A stretch of DNA of 64,000 nt from Fonsecaea monophora (Eukaryota > Ascomycota > Eurotiomycetes > Chaetothyriales > Herpotrichiellaceae). The stretch covers positions 291,093 through 355,092 of the forward strand of contig NW_019173954.1 in assembly GCF_001642475.1 (NCBI RefSeq), read 5' to 3'. The number at the start of each line of letters is the position of its first letter. Within the stretch, counting starts at the first letter, position 1. The notes beneath the pieces are model-generated. The model did not search any database. It saw nothing but the letters and a program-made list of their open reading frames with translations, and was not told the origin of the DNA. Positions 1-10,199 of this stretch are shown in pieces. Both the position numbers and the translations under genes were made by a program.

Positions 1-270
1 TGTACGAACTTTCACTGGCGGTACAAATCGGAGTACAAGATCAACATCTTTGGATGGGATTCTGGAAAGGAGAGCAAGTTTCGACACAAACTTGTAGGTG
101 TTACAGCGGGCACAGATGGGCAGTGCCATGCAAGCCATCCTGGAGGAGACTACAAAACTGGTCAGGAAGAGAAACCGATGAAAGACACATCTGGCGACTC
201 CTGCACGACTTGGGGCGGAATTGCGTATCGCCGCCAAGCGCAATTTCGACCCGACGCAGCTTGGAAGTAG
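1..270 (+). CDS. 3' end of an unidentified protein-coding gene, cut by the left edge
   Basis: The frame beginning at base 1 is open for 89 codons and stops with TAG at 268-270. The peptide is Gly-, Lys- and Asp-rich with aromatic residues and three or four cysteines (segments FHWRYKSEY, FGWDSGKESKF, DSCTTWGG). It reads more like protein than the overlapping longer frame at 54-500, which is basic and irregular. The 5' part lies outside the window, so family, start and introns are unknown. It could be the last exon of a secreted or cytosolic protein. The next gene converges on it 372 bp downstream. No function is proposed. Confidence 0.4.
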   Translation, partial: CTNFHWRYKSEYKINIFGWDSGKESKFRHKLVGVTAGTDGQCHASHPGGDYKTGQEEKPMKDTSGDSCTTWGGIAYRRQAQFRPDAAWK

Positions 271-642
271 AGGGTTGTCAGGGGGTCGTCTGTGGGATTG
301 ATATTGAGCAGGAGCTGTTTCCTGGCTTTGAACGAGCCAGCACGAGGCGAGATAGTCTGAACGATGCTGTCTATAACGATAGATGGACCCAAGTCTCTCG
401 CGAAAATAGCTCCGGTATCTTTCTGACTACGGTTTGCTGTACTTTTCAGAAGATGCTCCGTGAACTCGGCCTGACGGCTTCGCCGTCGTTGGTGGTATGA
501 TATCCCCGTCTAAGAGCAAGTCCACCTTAGGATTGAGAAAAGGATGCTGTCATCGCAGAGCTGGTCACTCGTCACTCGTCAGCGGTCACTTATTTCCAAT
601 CCAATTGACATTGAACCAGGTGATCTGCGTGTCTGCTCAGTG
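271..642. other. Convergent intergenic gap, 372 bp
   Basis: This lies between the 3' end of the left-edge gene and the 3' end of the decarboxylase, so it should hold both 3' UTRs. Open frames across it lack protein-like composition. No repeat or RNA gene was seen. Confidence 0.5.
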
Positions 643-2613
643 CTAGCCCAGCGACTCCCCCGCGCGCTGGAACACGACCTTGAATTTCTCGGGCACGTCA
701 AACTTGCCCATCCGCACGTCGACAAAGTGCAGGCCTCGACCTCGACAAAAGGCCTTGTCGGCGAGTAACTCGTCGAGGTGGCGCCAGGTCGAGACCTCGT
801 AGGTGCGCACGGGGTAGGAATCACTCTCGTCATTTTCAACGGAGTCATCGCCATCCCTGTCGTCCATAGGCCCATCAGATGACGAACGTGACCGCACCAC
901 CGTCTTGGAGTTGGAGTTGGAGAGCTGTTCCCGTTCGTCGCTCGCGCCAAAAGCGCGTGCCAACTCCCCGTACCGCCACGGCGCCAGGTCGTTGTAGTCC
1001 TCATGCATGCCGTGGATCTGGCGCTCGTACGCGTACCCGGCGTTGTTGACCAGGAAGATGGTTGCGGGGATCCTGTAGCGGATCATGGTGCCCAGTTCCT
1101 GCACTGTGACTTGGAAGCCGCCGTCGCCGTCGAGGAGGATCGTGCGGCCGCGGGGGACCGGTGACTGTGTTGTTCGTGTTGGATTTCCGTGAGCATCCCG
1201 TTGGTGATGAAAACCATGTTGATGATGTGTATGCTGTCGAGCCAAACTCACACCCATGGTCAGTGGCAGCATGTGTCCGATCGAGAACCACTGGCCCGAC
1301 GCGATGGTTTGGGCCCCCCTGGGCAGAACGAGATCCCGACCACCGAGGATCGGTGTCGCGTTTCCCAGCACCACGATGTCGTGCGGTCGAAGGTACGCGC
1401 TGAGCCGGAGGTAGAAGGACGTTTGGTCGATGGGGGCGTCGAGGTCAACACCCGCACCCGCATAGGCTGGCGGCTGGATTGTGCGGAAATCCCCCAGAGA
1501 CGTGACGTCGGGCGACGCAACGGCCGCGCGATCAATTTGGCGGGTCAGCCGGGCGAGGAATCGTTCGAGATTGATGGATCCCTTCTTGGCCCCGGCGTCC
1601 GTGATTGGCCTGGGACCGGTAGGATCGTGGATCGAGTTCTTCTCCAGCGTAATCGTCCTGTCGGCCTCTGGGACGACCTTCCACGACAGCGTCTGCGTGT
1701 CGGAGAACATGGGCCCAAAGGCGATCACCAGGTCCGCGTCGCGCACGTACGGCATCGTGTCGATCTGCCCGACGGGGCCCGAGTGGACGCCGTAGTAGTT
1801 TGGGAGGGCGTGCTCGACCATGCCGTTGCCCGAGGGCATGCACAGCGTGGGGATCCCCGAGGCGTGGACAAAAGCGTTGATCGCACCGCGCAGTTGTCGC
1901 ACGCCGCCGCCGCTGTCGACCAGCACCAGGGGCTGTTTGGCGCCGTAGATCTTTTGCAAGAGATGGTCGACGAGTTTCCTCTCGCGATTATTCTTCTTCT
2001 CCAACTCGTCGGTGTCGTCGCCAGCGGTCACGTCTTTCGTGGACAGTGACTCCTCGAGCAGTCTCTCCCCGTCGACCACTTCCTTGGACGCCATGTCCGC
2101 CGGAAGCTCGATGTACGCGGGCCTGCTCTCCCTCAGCGCGGCGAGGATGGTCCGATCAATCTGCGCAGGTGCGGTGGCTTCGTCGACAAGGTTCGCCTGC
2201 GCGACGGTGACGTGCCTGGCCATCTCGGCGAAGACCCTGGGCCGCCCGTCGCCGAGGGTGTGGTGGACGTTCCTCCTCTGGTCCTGCAGCCGGCGCTGGG
2301 GGGTCCCCACGATCGACACCACGGGGACGTGTTCGCTGAAGCTGCCCGCGACGGCGTTGATGGCGCTCAGCTCCCCCACGCCGTACGTCGTCAGCAGCGC
2401 CCCGAGACCGCGCACCCGCGCGTACCCGTCCGCGGCGTACCCCGCGCTCAGCTCGTTGCAGGTGCCCACCCATTTCACCCCGGCCGGCGCGATGTAGTCG
2501 AGCGCCCTGAGCGTGAAGTCGCCGGGCACGCCGTGGATGGCGTGCACGCCCTGCTGGCGCAGCCGCGTGAAGAGGTACTTGGCTACCGTGGTCCTGCCAC
2601 CGTGACTCACCAT
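643..2613 (-). CDS. Pyruvate decarboxylase-like TPP enzyme, intronless, 656 aa
   Basis: Thiamine-diphosphate enzyme of the pyruvate/indolepyruvate decarboxylase family, predicted to convert a 2-oxo acid to aldehyde and CO2 in the cytosol. The N-terminal pyrimidine-binding domain has GVPGDF (Asp32), CNELSAGYAADGYAR (Glu54, which activates TPP) and the VHHTLGDG di-histidine. The C-terminal domain has the TPP/Mg motif GDGGFQ...NNAGY followed by YERQIHG, which carries the family's second catalytic Glu. All classical catalytic residues are therefore present. The protein is about 80 residues longer than usual. The excess is a His-rich insert (about residues 455-483) just before GDG and a Ser/Asp-rich insert (about 550-605). 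The first insert has intron-like ends (see findings). The ATG at 2613 starts close to the family N-terminus. Substrate (pyruvate or indolepyruvate) cannot be told. Confidence 0.9.
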   Translation of the reverse strand: MVSHGGRTTVAKYLFTRLRQQGVHAIHGVPGDFTLRALDYIAPAGVKWVGTCNELSAGYAADGYARVRGLGALLTTYGVGELSAINAVAGSFSEHVPVVSIVGTPQRRLQDQRRNVHHTLGDGRPRVFAEMARHVTVAQANLVDEATAPAQIDRTILAALRESRPAYIELPADMASKEVVDGERLLEESLSTKDVTAGDDTDELEKKNNRERKLVDHLLQKIYGAKQPLVLVDSGGGVRQLRGAINAFVHASGIPTLCMPSGNGMVEHALPNYYGVHSGPVGQIDTMPYVRDADLVIAFGPMFSDTQTLSWKVVPEADRTITLEKNSIHDPTGPRPITDAGAKKGSINLERFLARLTRQIDRAAVASPDVTSLGDFRTIQPPAYAGAGVDLDAPIDQTSFYLRLSAYLRPHDIVVLGNATPILGGRDLVLPRGAQTIASGQWFSIGHMLPLTMGVSLARQHTHHQHGFHHQRDAHGNPTRTTQSPVPRGRTILLDGDGGFQVTVQELGTMIRYRIPATIFLVNNAGYAYERQIHGMHEDYNDLAPWRYGELARAFGASDEREQLSNSNSKTVVRSRSSSDGPMDDRDGDDSVENDESDSYPVRTYEVSTWRHLDELLADKAFCRGRGLHFVDVRMGKFDVPEKFKVVFQRAGESLG

Positions 2614-3892
2614 TGGATTGAGGGGGGTGAATCTGCTCGTTTTCTCCTCAGACTATACATACAGAACAAGGCAAGCAGATTTGTTTGCGGATTGCCTGAA
2701 GACTTGAAAACTCCCCCTCCCACTTAAAAGGCGAGACGAGACGTAAATGCGAGGCTACGAGGTCTTGTAAGCAACGCGTAATGAACCACACGCATATCTG
2801 CAATCTCTTCGGTGCGTACCGGAAAATGAAATCTGGAGGCCCTAATGGCCAGACCACGGGCTGAGAGCGTAAACGCTGAGGTATGGTTTACGATTGTGGT
2901 ATTGTAAGATGAGAAACCCAGCATTGACCGAGGTCCTCGAACCGGTCGTTCTCGTCACGGCCGCGGCGGGGCTTGGATTGCAGCCTTGCATCAAACAAGG
3001 CTGAGACGCCCTTTTGGGAGTTGCGGGTTCCAAAGAGACCAGACAGATTCGCAGTAAGATTACGAGGTACGCGCATAGAGACGGATCGATTCGTTGCAAG
3101 ACAAGACTTTTTGCAATATTTTTCAATTTTTGTGTGTTCGAGGCTAATGTTACGAGCCAAGTGTTCAGATTTTCATTTCTGCCCAACAGTCGTGACAGAA
3201 GAGATACGCCATGCTCTCCGCCTTGAACCTCATTCAAGGTTACAAGTAAAGTCTGGGCCTCTCATATCATGACATCTTCCATCCCTGTTTCAGCATCACA
3301 GCTCCGTTGCTTCCACTCTAAATGGCCCCCTCAACGAATCGTGGGCCATGTTTCCTCGCCATGAGGATCATCCCACGAGCATGAACGCTCATGCAAATTC
3401 TTCGGGAGTCTCCCCGAGACGATGCGGCGGCGAAATATCTGCACATAGCTTGGCCTATGCAGCAGTTTTGAAACCCGGATTGAGATTATCGCAAGGGTTG
3501 TTTTTGTTTACCGGGTCGATCATACGACATGGCGTGATATGCTTCACAGCCTAAATAAGTGAGTCGAGAGCTGCTCGCGGGTACGGTTGAAGTAATAATG
3601 ACATGTCGCCGTGTCAGGTTCCAAGGAAAATGGGCTTGAGATGGCCAGGTATCGTGAGTGCCGCTCGACAAATAGCGACCGGATGTGCAGGTAGATGAGA
3701 TGGATTGTTGAGCCTTGTTTTGGGATTCCCAAATCCAATAAAGTGGTGCGATGAAGTTGATTAAAAGTTGTAGTAGCTCATTTTGTAGAGATACACCACC
3801 AATATCCATCGGCATCCTGTGCCGGACTGCCCTGCAATCGCTCGCTCCCAAACCCGATAGGAAATTTCGAATAGAGTAACATGGAAAGGTAA
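2614..3892. other. Intergenic, 1.28 kb: decarboxylase promoter and exchanger 3' UTR
   Basis: Both flanking genes are on the minus strand, so the right part is exchanger 3' sequence and the left part is the decarboxylase promoter. Only short open frames without family features are present. No RNA gene or repeat was recognised. Confidence 0.6.
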
Positions 3893-5771
3893 TCATGAGT
3901 CGCTCGGGCAGTCGCTGAGGCCGGGTGCGGTGGGATAAAACCAGGCGGCGACCGCAATGATGATGTACAAAGTCATCAGCAAGATACCCTCAAGGTAATG
4001 TGACTTGCCGTCGCTAATCAGGTAGTTGACGAGTAGAACGGCCACGAACAAGACTGCGATCTGGAAGCCATCAAAGAACAAAGTCATATCGTCTTTGCCA
4101 ATGATCCAGCCCAAAACAACCACGAATGGGAGTACCAGAAGTGCAATTTGCATACTGGAGCCGACAGCGACACCGATGGCCAAATCCATCTTGTCTTTCA
4201 CGGCAACTGTGACGGCCGTTGCGTGTTCTGCAGCATTGCCGACGATCGGAAGTAATATGAGACCGACAAAATTTTTCGAAATGCCACCGCCGCAGGTGAT
4301 GGCGTTGATTGAATCAACCAAGAATTCGGCGTTCAGAGCAACAAGGACCGTGGAGATTGTCAATGTCAGCACAGCAACCCAGATGGATAGTTGAGGTTGT
4401 TCAGGCTCATCCTCCACGGGCTCTGGAGTCTCGGCTCCTGGTGCTTTCTTAGAGCGGAGCTTATCAGGAATCACTGCATTCTTGAACTTGGTGCCCACGT
4501 CGCGCGTCTCATTCTTCGCACTAGGGGCGTTGTAGATTGCCGAGTGGCTTTTGAGTTGGAAAAAGAGGTAGCAAGCATAGACAATGAGGAGAAGGATAGC
4601 TGTGCCTCTGCTCAATTCTGCCACACCGGGTTTGGCGTTCTCGGTCGTAGCGGTCTCGGTGTTGGAGGTGCCATTTCCGGTTCGAGCCCATTGTTCAAAA
4701 GCGGTAGGGATAATCAGACTGCTGACAGCCAAGAAGAGCAAACTCGAGGCAGTCTGAGCCACTGTGATGTTGAAGGCCTGTTCCATGCGATTAACACCCC
4801 CGAAGAAAAAGCACATGCCCATGACCAGCAGAAGATTCGACAGCATGCTACCAATCAAAGAAGTTTGAACGATCAAGACTTGATCTTTCGCCAGAGCAAT
4901 GATGGAAACAATCAGCTCGACCGCATTGCCAAAGGAGGCGTTAAGCAAGCCACCAAGAACTTCGCCGGTCCTCAAAGCAATCTCTTCAGTGGCATAACTC
5001 AACATAGCCGCCAAAGGGATGATGGCGATGAAGTTGATGACGAAAACGGCAACAGGATCAACATCGGCGTAGTTGACCGCAATGCCAACCGGCGAGGCAA
5101 TGAGAAGGACATTGATCCAGGAGTTGAACAGTGTGGCCCGGATTTGACTCCACGCGGTGAATACTGGCTTGTCCTTGCCGTCGTCATCCTTCTCTTGTCT
5201 GGAGTCACGGCTGAAGATGGTCTTGATGCCGTGTTTCTCGACGTTTTTGTCGCCCGAAGTACGGTTGCGCAGCGAACCCCCCTCTTCTGTTTGACTGGGC
5301 TTGCCATATGTGTACGTGTCGCTGCTCAGCCCATCTTCAGTTCCCGTCCGAAACTCGTCTCCAAGACCTCTTTCCGAATTTGCTGGACTCAGAGAGCGAG
5401 GCATGTCGACTTGATTGCTAGGCGCATTGGGCGTTGTAGAAGATCTAGCATTTGGTGTCGTCGCCGCGTGTCTCACAGACGGATTCACTCCAAGTTCTTC
5501 ACCCCTCTCTCTCGATGAAGAAGGCCGATAGTCATTGGGATCGTCGGTTCTGGTAACGGTCAGGGGCGAGCCATTACCGTCGCCGTTCTCAATGCGCCGC
5601 AACGTATTCGATCTGGAATTGGGTTTCCATTTCGCAAAGGGATTTCTGATGGGCAAATTGGCTTCGTCATTCGGATCATTGTACCACGCGGCAACTTTGG
5701 CCTGGTGGCGAAACTTGTCTGCGTTCTAGTTAGGACGCGATGCAAAGTCAATGGGGGTGTGCAGGGTTACT
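3893..5771 (-). CDS. vcx1: Vacuolar Ca2+/H+ exchanger of the CAX family (5' exon unresolved)
   Basis: Cation/proton antiporter that loads Ca2+ into the vacuole using the proton gradient. The main exon is 3893-5725 (611 codons). It has a long hydrophilic Ser/Asn-rich N-terminus, then about eleven membrane segments in two Na_Ca_ex repeats. The repeats carry the alpha motifs, including GNAVELIVS and GNAAEHATA, whose acidic residues bind Ca2+. The first ATG-like position is not the start. The frame stays open to a clear acceptor (CTAACTAG) at 5726-5729, giving ADKFRHQ...WYNDPNDEANLP before the rest. A preceding exon ending at 5771 (donor GTAACC, 45-bp intron) is in phase and encodes QDNRDIQQESAEV. 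It has no ATG before an upstream stop, so at least one more 5' exon is missing from this model. The TilS-type gene is divergent. Confidence 0.85.
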
Positions 5772-7593
5772 GACGCATTTTTCAGCACTCTAACCTCTGC
5801 GCTCTCCTGTTGAATGTCTCGGTTGTCTTGAAAGAGCGATATTGAACTGTGCAAAAGACCGCCAGATTTTTACAATACAGTGGTGTGGGTGGACAAGTAT
5901 GGTCGGGATAGATGGGCCACAGGGTGGGATGTGTGGTCGCTGCCTTTTGAGATACGTGGGAGGATGTCAGAGGTTGCACAGCCCCAACATAACGCAGCAG
6001 GGAAGACTGACAAGCGGTAATGAGCGTTTGGCGTAACACTAGATGTGCAGTGAGGTGAAAGGATGATGATGGTGATGGTGCAAAACAGGGAATCGGGCAG
6101 AAATCAACAGTACCGAACCAGTCATTGAAAGGGGGCCCCTTGGCGAAATGAAGGGAGATTTGAGTGAATTGCAGGGCATGGTTCAGCTAGAGAGTGATCG
6201 GTAAACTATAGCAAACGCGGAATGCGATCTGAGGATGGGTAGGACCGAATAGTGTGGCTGTCTGTTTGTCTATGATGAAACAAGGGGTTTGGTATTCCTC
6301 TTCCTGGTAGGATACGGGGTGTACAGGATGTGGCGATGGTGGCGGAGGAAGCACGAGAAGCACCTAGGAAATAGACCAGGTACTGAAGGGGATGCCCATC
6401 GACACCCAATGCGCATGCACAATGACGGGGGACATGCCCAAACAACCCAATCTAATTTGTTCTCTTCCATTGTTCAGCGCCCCCAGTGCCTTTGGTAGCC
6501 ACACCCGCTCCACTTCTACAGTCAAAGCCGGGCCTATGGATACATTTGATTCCCCCCATTAGCGCCACCCGAGATGTTTGTGGTGCCTGGAGGCCCCATT
6601 TTATTCCGGGCGCCGATCCCAGTCCAGTGTCATTCTGTTTTTCTAGGACGTGAATGTCACAGGGGGCTCAATCGCATTACACTCTCTTTTGGGCTAAATC
6701 TGCGAGACAGTTTCTTGTAACAAAAGCAGGTGAGATGTAAGATTCCTGCGATTCCTCTTGGATTCTTTACCCTGGTTGAATGGTTTGAAGCTTTAGCCTT
6801 GTCCGTTTGGCGGGCTGGGCGTCATCCAGGTGGGAATTGCTTGGTTGTTCTTAGGCATTCTTGGACACGCTTGAGGCATCTTGGTTAAGCTTGAATCAAC
6901 TCGGACTGTCAGCCCACAAGGACGACATGGTGAATGCTGTGATCATCTTATACGCCGTAACGGACACAATGCCAGATCGATATCAAAAATTCCTTACTCA
7001 CCACCTGAGTGTAATCAGATTACCTCGTACTCGGTACCACAACTCCCGCTTTCAGTCTTTTACTGGTGTGCCTGGCAAATAATCAGCCACACGCACAGCC
7101 GCACCGCCACGTCCCTCTCACTTTTCTTTTGCCTAAGATTACGAACCATGACCAGATACTCTCTAGGCAACACTTACGAATGTCGCACTTCCAAGACCTC
7201 CCAATTCACCGACCACTGTCTAAAGGCCAGGCTCCTGTGTATCGGCGCGTCGGCGTACCGGCGCACCCCCTCACGTGCTAGTGTACGGCGTATGCACCCC
7301 AATGACTCGCGCGCTTGTCACGTGTCAGTTGCTCATTTATCAGGTGCAGTCACGTGCAAGAGAAACTCGAATTCATCCATCTCGAAGCTCAAATACTTGC
7401 TTCACTCTATTTACAAAGAGCACATTTACGCCCAACCTACAGCAGAATTCTTATATATTCAATGTAGGTGGAATCAGGTGTCACAACCGGAATGGCATTT
7501 TCTCTGTGTTTCCCTTCGAGATTTTCCTCTTCTGCCGAAGATGTGATTCGCTGGTTACATCTACCCTAGGTGACCGGATTGATTTCTTCTGGC
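5772..7593. other. Divergent promoter region, 1.8 kb
   Basis: This lies between the exchanger (minus) and the TilS-type gene (plus). It should hold the missing first exon(s) of the exchanger at its left end and both promoters. Three TCACGTG sites lie at 7271-7356. No other gene is supported. Confidence 0.6.
7271..7356. promoter_or_regulatory. Cluster of three TCACGTG E-boxes
   Basis: TCACGTG occurs at 7271-7277, 7318-7324 and 7350-7356, three times in 86 bp and about 240-320 bp upstream of the TilS-type ATG. CACGTG cores are bound by bHLH factors (Cbf1, Pho4 and SREBP-type in fungi). Function here is inferred from clustering only. The sites could act on either divergent gene but lie nearer TilS. 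Confidence 0.5.
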
Positions 7594-9576
7594 ATGGCTC
7601 GCATTGTAGTAAATCGGACAGTCAACGCGGCGCCATGTCTAACCACCAGAACCTTTCTGAGTTCTTTCTTGGAAATCTGGGGAAAACAGGGATTGGAGCG
7701 CGACCAGAGGAGACCGGTCCCAATAGGTTTGCTCTACCATCATTTGGACGGGACTCTGCTGATAGATCCAGGTGTATGCGTCAGCGGAGGCCCCGACTCT
7801 ATGGCGTTGGCATACTTGCTCAATGAGATGAACACAGTGTCTGGAAAGCACAATGTTTCCGTCCAACCATTCGCCTTCATCGTCAACCACAAGGCTCGTA
7901 GAGAAAGCACCGATGAAGCCAACTACGTTCAATCTCAGCTACGCCGTCTTAGTATGTCTCTCGAACTCTGAACAGAGCCGCGCTTACGGTCCCAAGGCAT
8001 TGAAAGCGAAATCCTCGAAATCCAATGGCCCAACAACATTGATCCAGCGAATACCGCCGATTTTGAATTGAGGGCTCGGCGAGCACGGTATCGGCTGATT
8101 GCAGATGCAGCGATTCGGAAGAAGATCCCCCATCTTTTTTTGGGACATCACCAAGACGACCAAGTTGAAACAGTCCTGATGCGTCTCGTGCGCAATGCTG
8201 GGACATCATTTCTCGGGTTTCAGGGCATGTCAGAGCATAGCACAATACCGTGCTGTGAGGACATTAGGGGAGCAAACGAAATTGAAAGCTACGAGAGATT
8301 TGCGCGGTGGCTAAACCCACACGACCCGCGAGTAAATCCAGAGACAATGAACTCGAGGCTCATCAACCAAGGGAAAACTGTGACGCCTTCTGTGCCGGGC
8401 GGGCTGCGGATCCACCGACCACTTCTGTCGTTTGCAAAATCTGTGATCATTGACTTCTGCAACACAAATCACGTCCCACATGTCCAGGATAAGACAAATT
8501 ATGATCCTACACTGACACTCCGGAATGCTGTGCGGTATATGAGGACCCATTACACCTTACCCAAAGCCTTGCAAAGACCCTCCATCCTCTCACTTCAACA
8601 GTCGTCCTGGCGCTTTGCTACTTCCCTTGCGGCACGAGGAGAAAAGATCCTTGAAAAGCTCAGAGTGCTTACCTTCGACCTGCGGTCCGGTCGTATGACT
8701 GTACGAGTATCGCCTGCTTTTATCTCTCTGTGCGAGTTGGATTCTGAAGCTGGAGCATATGCTTTGGCGAGACTGACAAGTGTGGTGAGCTCGCAGTCGA
8801 GAGATGAAGAGCCGACTCTTGTACCTCGGCATAACCTGAGGCAGTTCCTGGACAAGAACCGATCTCGATTGCGAGAGTGGGTGACCGTGCAGCAGGTGTT
8901 ACTCGAGAAGTCAAGCACTGGGCTGGATGTGAGTGACCATACGGCGACATCCGGATTCCGAATGGAACGGCAGAGCGGGTTTAGCGAGAGCTTTTCCGAT
9001 TATGAAGGGACGGTATGGACGCTATCACGTCCACCATTACGTCTGGCGGAAATCACACGTACATCAAGGAGCTTTTGCCTTGACATCCGACCAGGCAAAG
9101 TCGACAATGAGGGTGCGGGTCCAATCCCCCAGTTGGAATGTGCTAAGAACTGCAACCAGACAGGGTTTTGGTCCCAGTGGATGCTTTGGGATCATCGATA
9201 TTGGGTGCGTGTACGGACAAAAACTGCCGAAACGCTTTCCCATATCCGCATTCGCACTTATTGCGAGTCCGACGTACAAAGTGTGTACACAAGGCTCAAG
9301 GATAGGGGCTCAGAGCTTCAGTCCATTCTAGCAGAAGCAGGCCCAGGAAAGTTGAGGTTTACAATTCCCGTGCTGACAGTAGACGGAAAAGTTTCGGTGT
9401 TTCCGACATTGAATGTCGTCGTGGGGGGAAAGGACTCAATGCATGTTGACTCTGGACTGGCAGATCACTCAATCCTTGAATGGGAAGTCTGCTATAAGGT
9501 CATCGATCTGCCAATCATCAATGACCATCGGGAAATGATTCATTGGATGAATGCGCAGGTAAAACGCCACAAGTGA
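7594..9576 (+). CDS. tRNA(Ile)-lysidine synthase-like PP-loop ATPase (TilS family), 645 aa
   Basis: N-type ATP pyrophosphatase predicted to convert cytidine-34 of a tRNA-Ile(CAU) to lysidine. In a fungus the likely site is the mitochondrion. Exons are 7594-7951 and 7997-9576, with a 45-bp intron (GTATGT...CCAAG). The junction restores LRRLSIESEILEIQWP, a normal TilS stretch. The PP-loop SGGPDSMAL lies near residue 63, and LGHHQDDQVETVLMRLVRNAG is the second signature with HxxDDQxET. The ATG at 7594 gives MARIVVNRT and about 60 residues before the PP-loop, long enough for a short targeting sequence. The C-terminal half is long and diverged. Readable coding-like sequence continues for about 280 bp after the stop (see findings), so the 3' end may be incomplete. 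Confidence 0.85.
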
Positions 9577-10199
9577 GCCAGTGTCTCTGTTAGCGATTCC
9601 GCGAAACCAACTGAGAGAACACACACTTGATGATCCCCCGCGGAACCGAAAACTGCTTGAGGAGTACGCTCGAACATATCCAACCTTCTCATAGAGACAG
9701 TCTACCAGCACCACTATCAGTCGGACAAGATACCTGGCACTATATTGTTCGACGTCGCTATCTCGGAAATACCCCAAGAGACAACTACAGGAATCGGTGG
9801 ATGATGAGCCGGCGGATGACCGTGAGACTGATGCAAAGCACCCGGCTAGACGAATGCTTTGGTAGATGTTGACGAAGCTGAGGCATGGACGCAGTGGGTG
9901 CCAGCCACCCAGCCAGCTGGTGTCCAAGATGCTGACATGATGTCCGAGAGAATGCCGAATGGTGGACTCTGTGCCACCGGAAAGCTGCGAGATGATTGCT
10001 GGTCATTCGGGAGGATCATACTTGGTCTTCCCCACACGGGGTCTTTAGGCGTCGTCACGTCAATCCACCAGACGCGGAGAGGAGGTGGAGATAGTGGCCT
10101 CGGCCATTGGCGAAGTCTATATATCTCGAATTTGCCGCCGTTGCGCCGGACCGAGCGTTGGCTCAATCTCAGTTTCTCATCAACAGTATCAGCAGCACA
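9577..10199. other. Gap with residual coding-like sequence, 623 bp
   Basis: Two consecutive acidic, protein-like stretches on the plus strand (about 9593-9694 and 9690-9795) are out of phase with each other and with the upstream gene. I could not connect them with splice sites. The rest is presumably the oxygenase promoter. Confidence 0.4.

Noticed and set aside
54..500. Plus-strand open frame of 148 codons near the left edge
   Set aside because: Composition is basic and irregular, and the overlapping frame from base 1 to 270 is more protein-like.
2925..2960. GGTTCGAGG on the minus strand, resembling a tRNA B-box
   Set aside because: No A-box, acceptor stem or cloverleaf could be paired around it.
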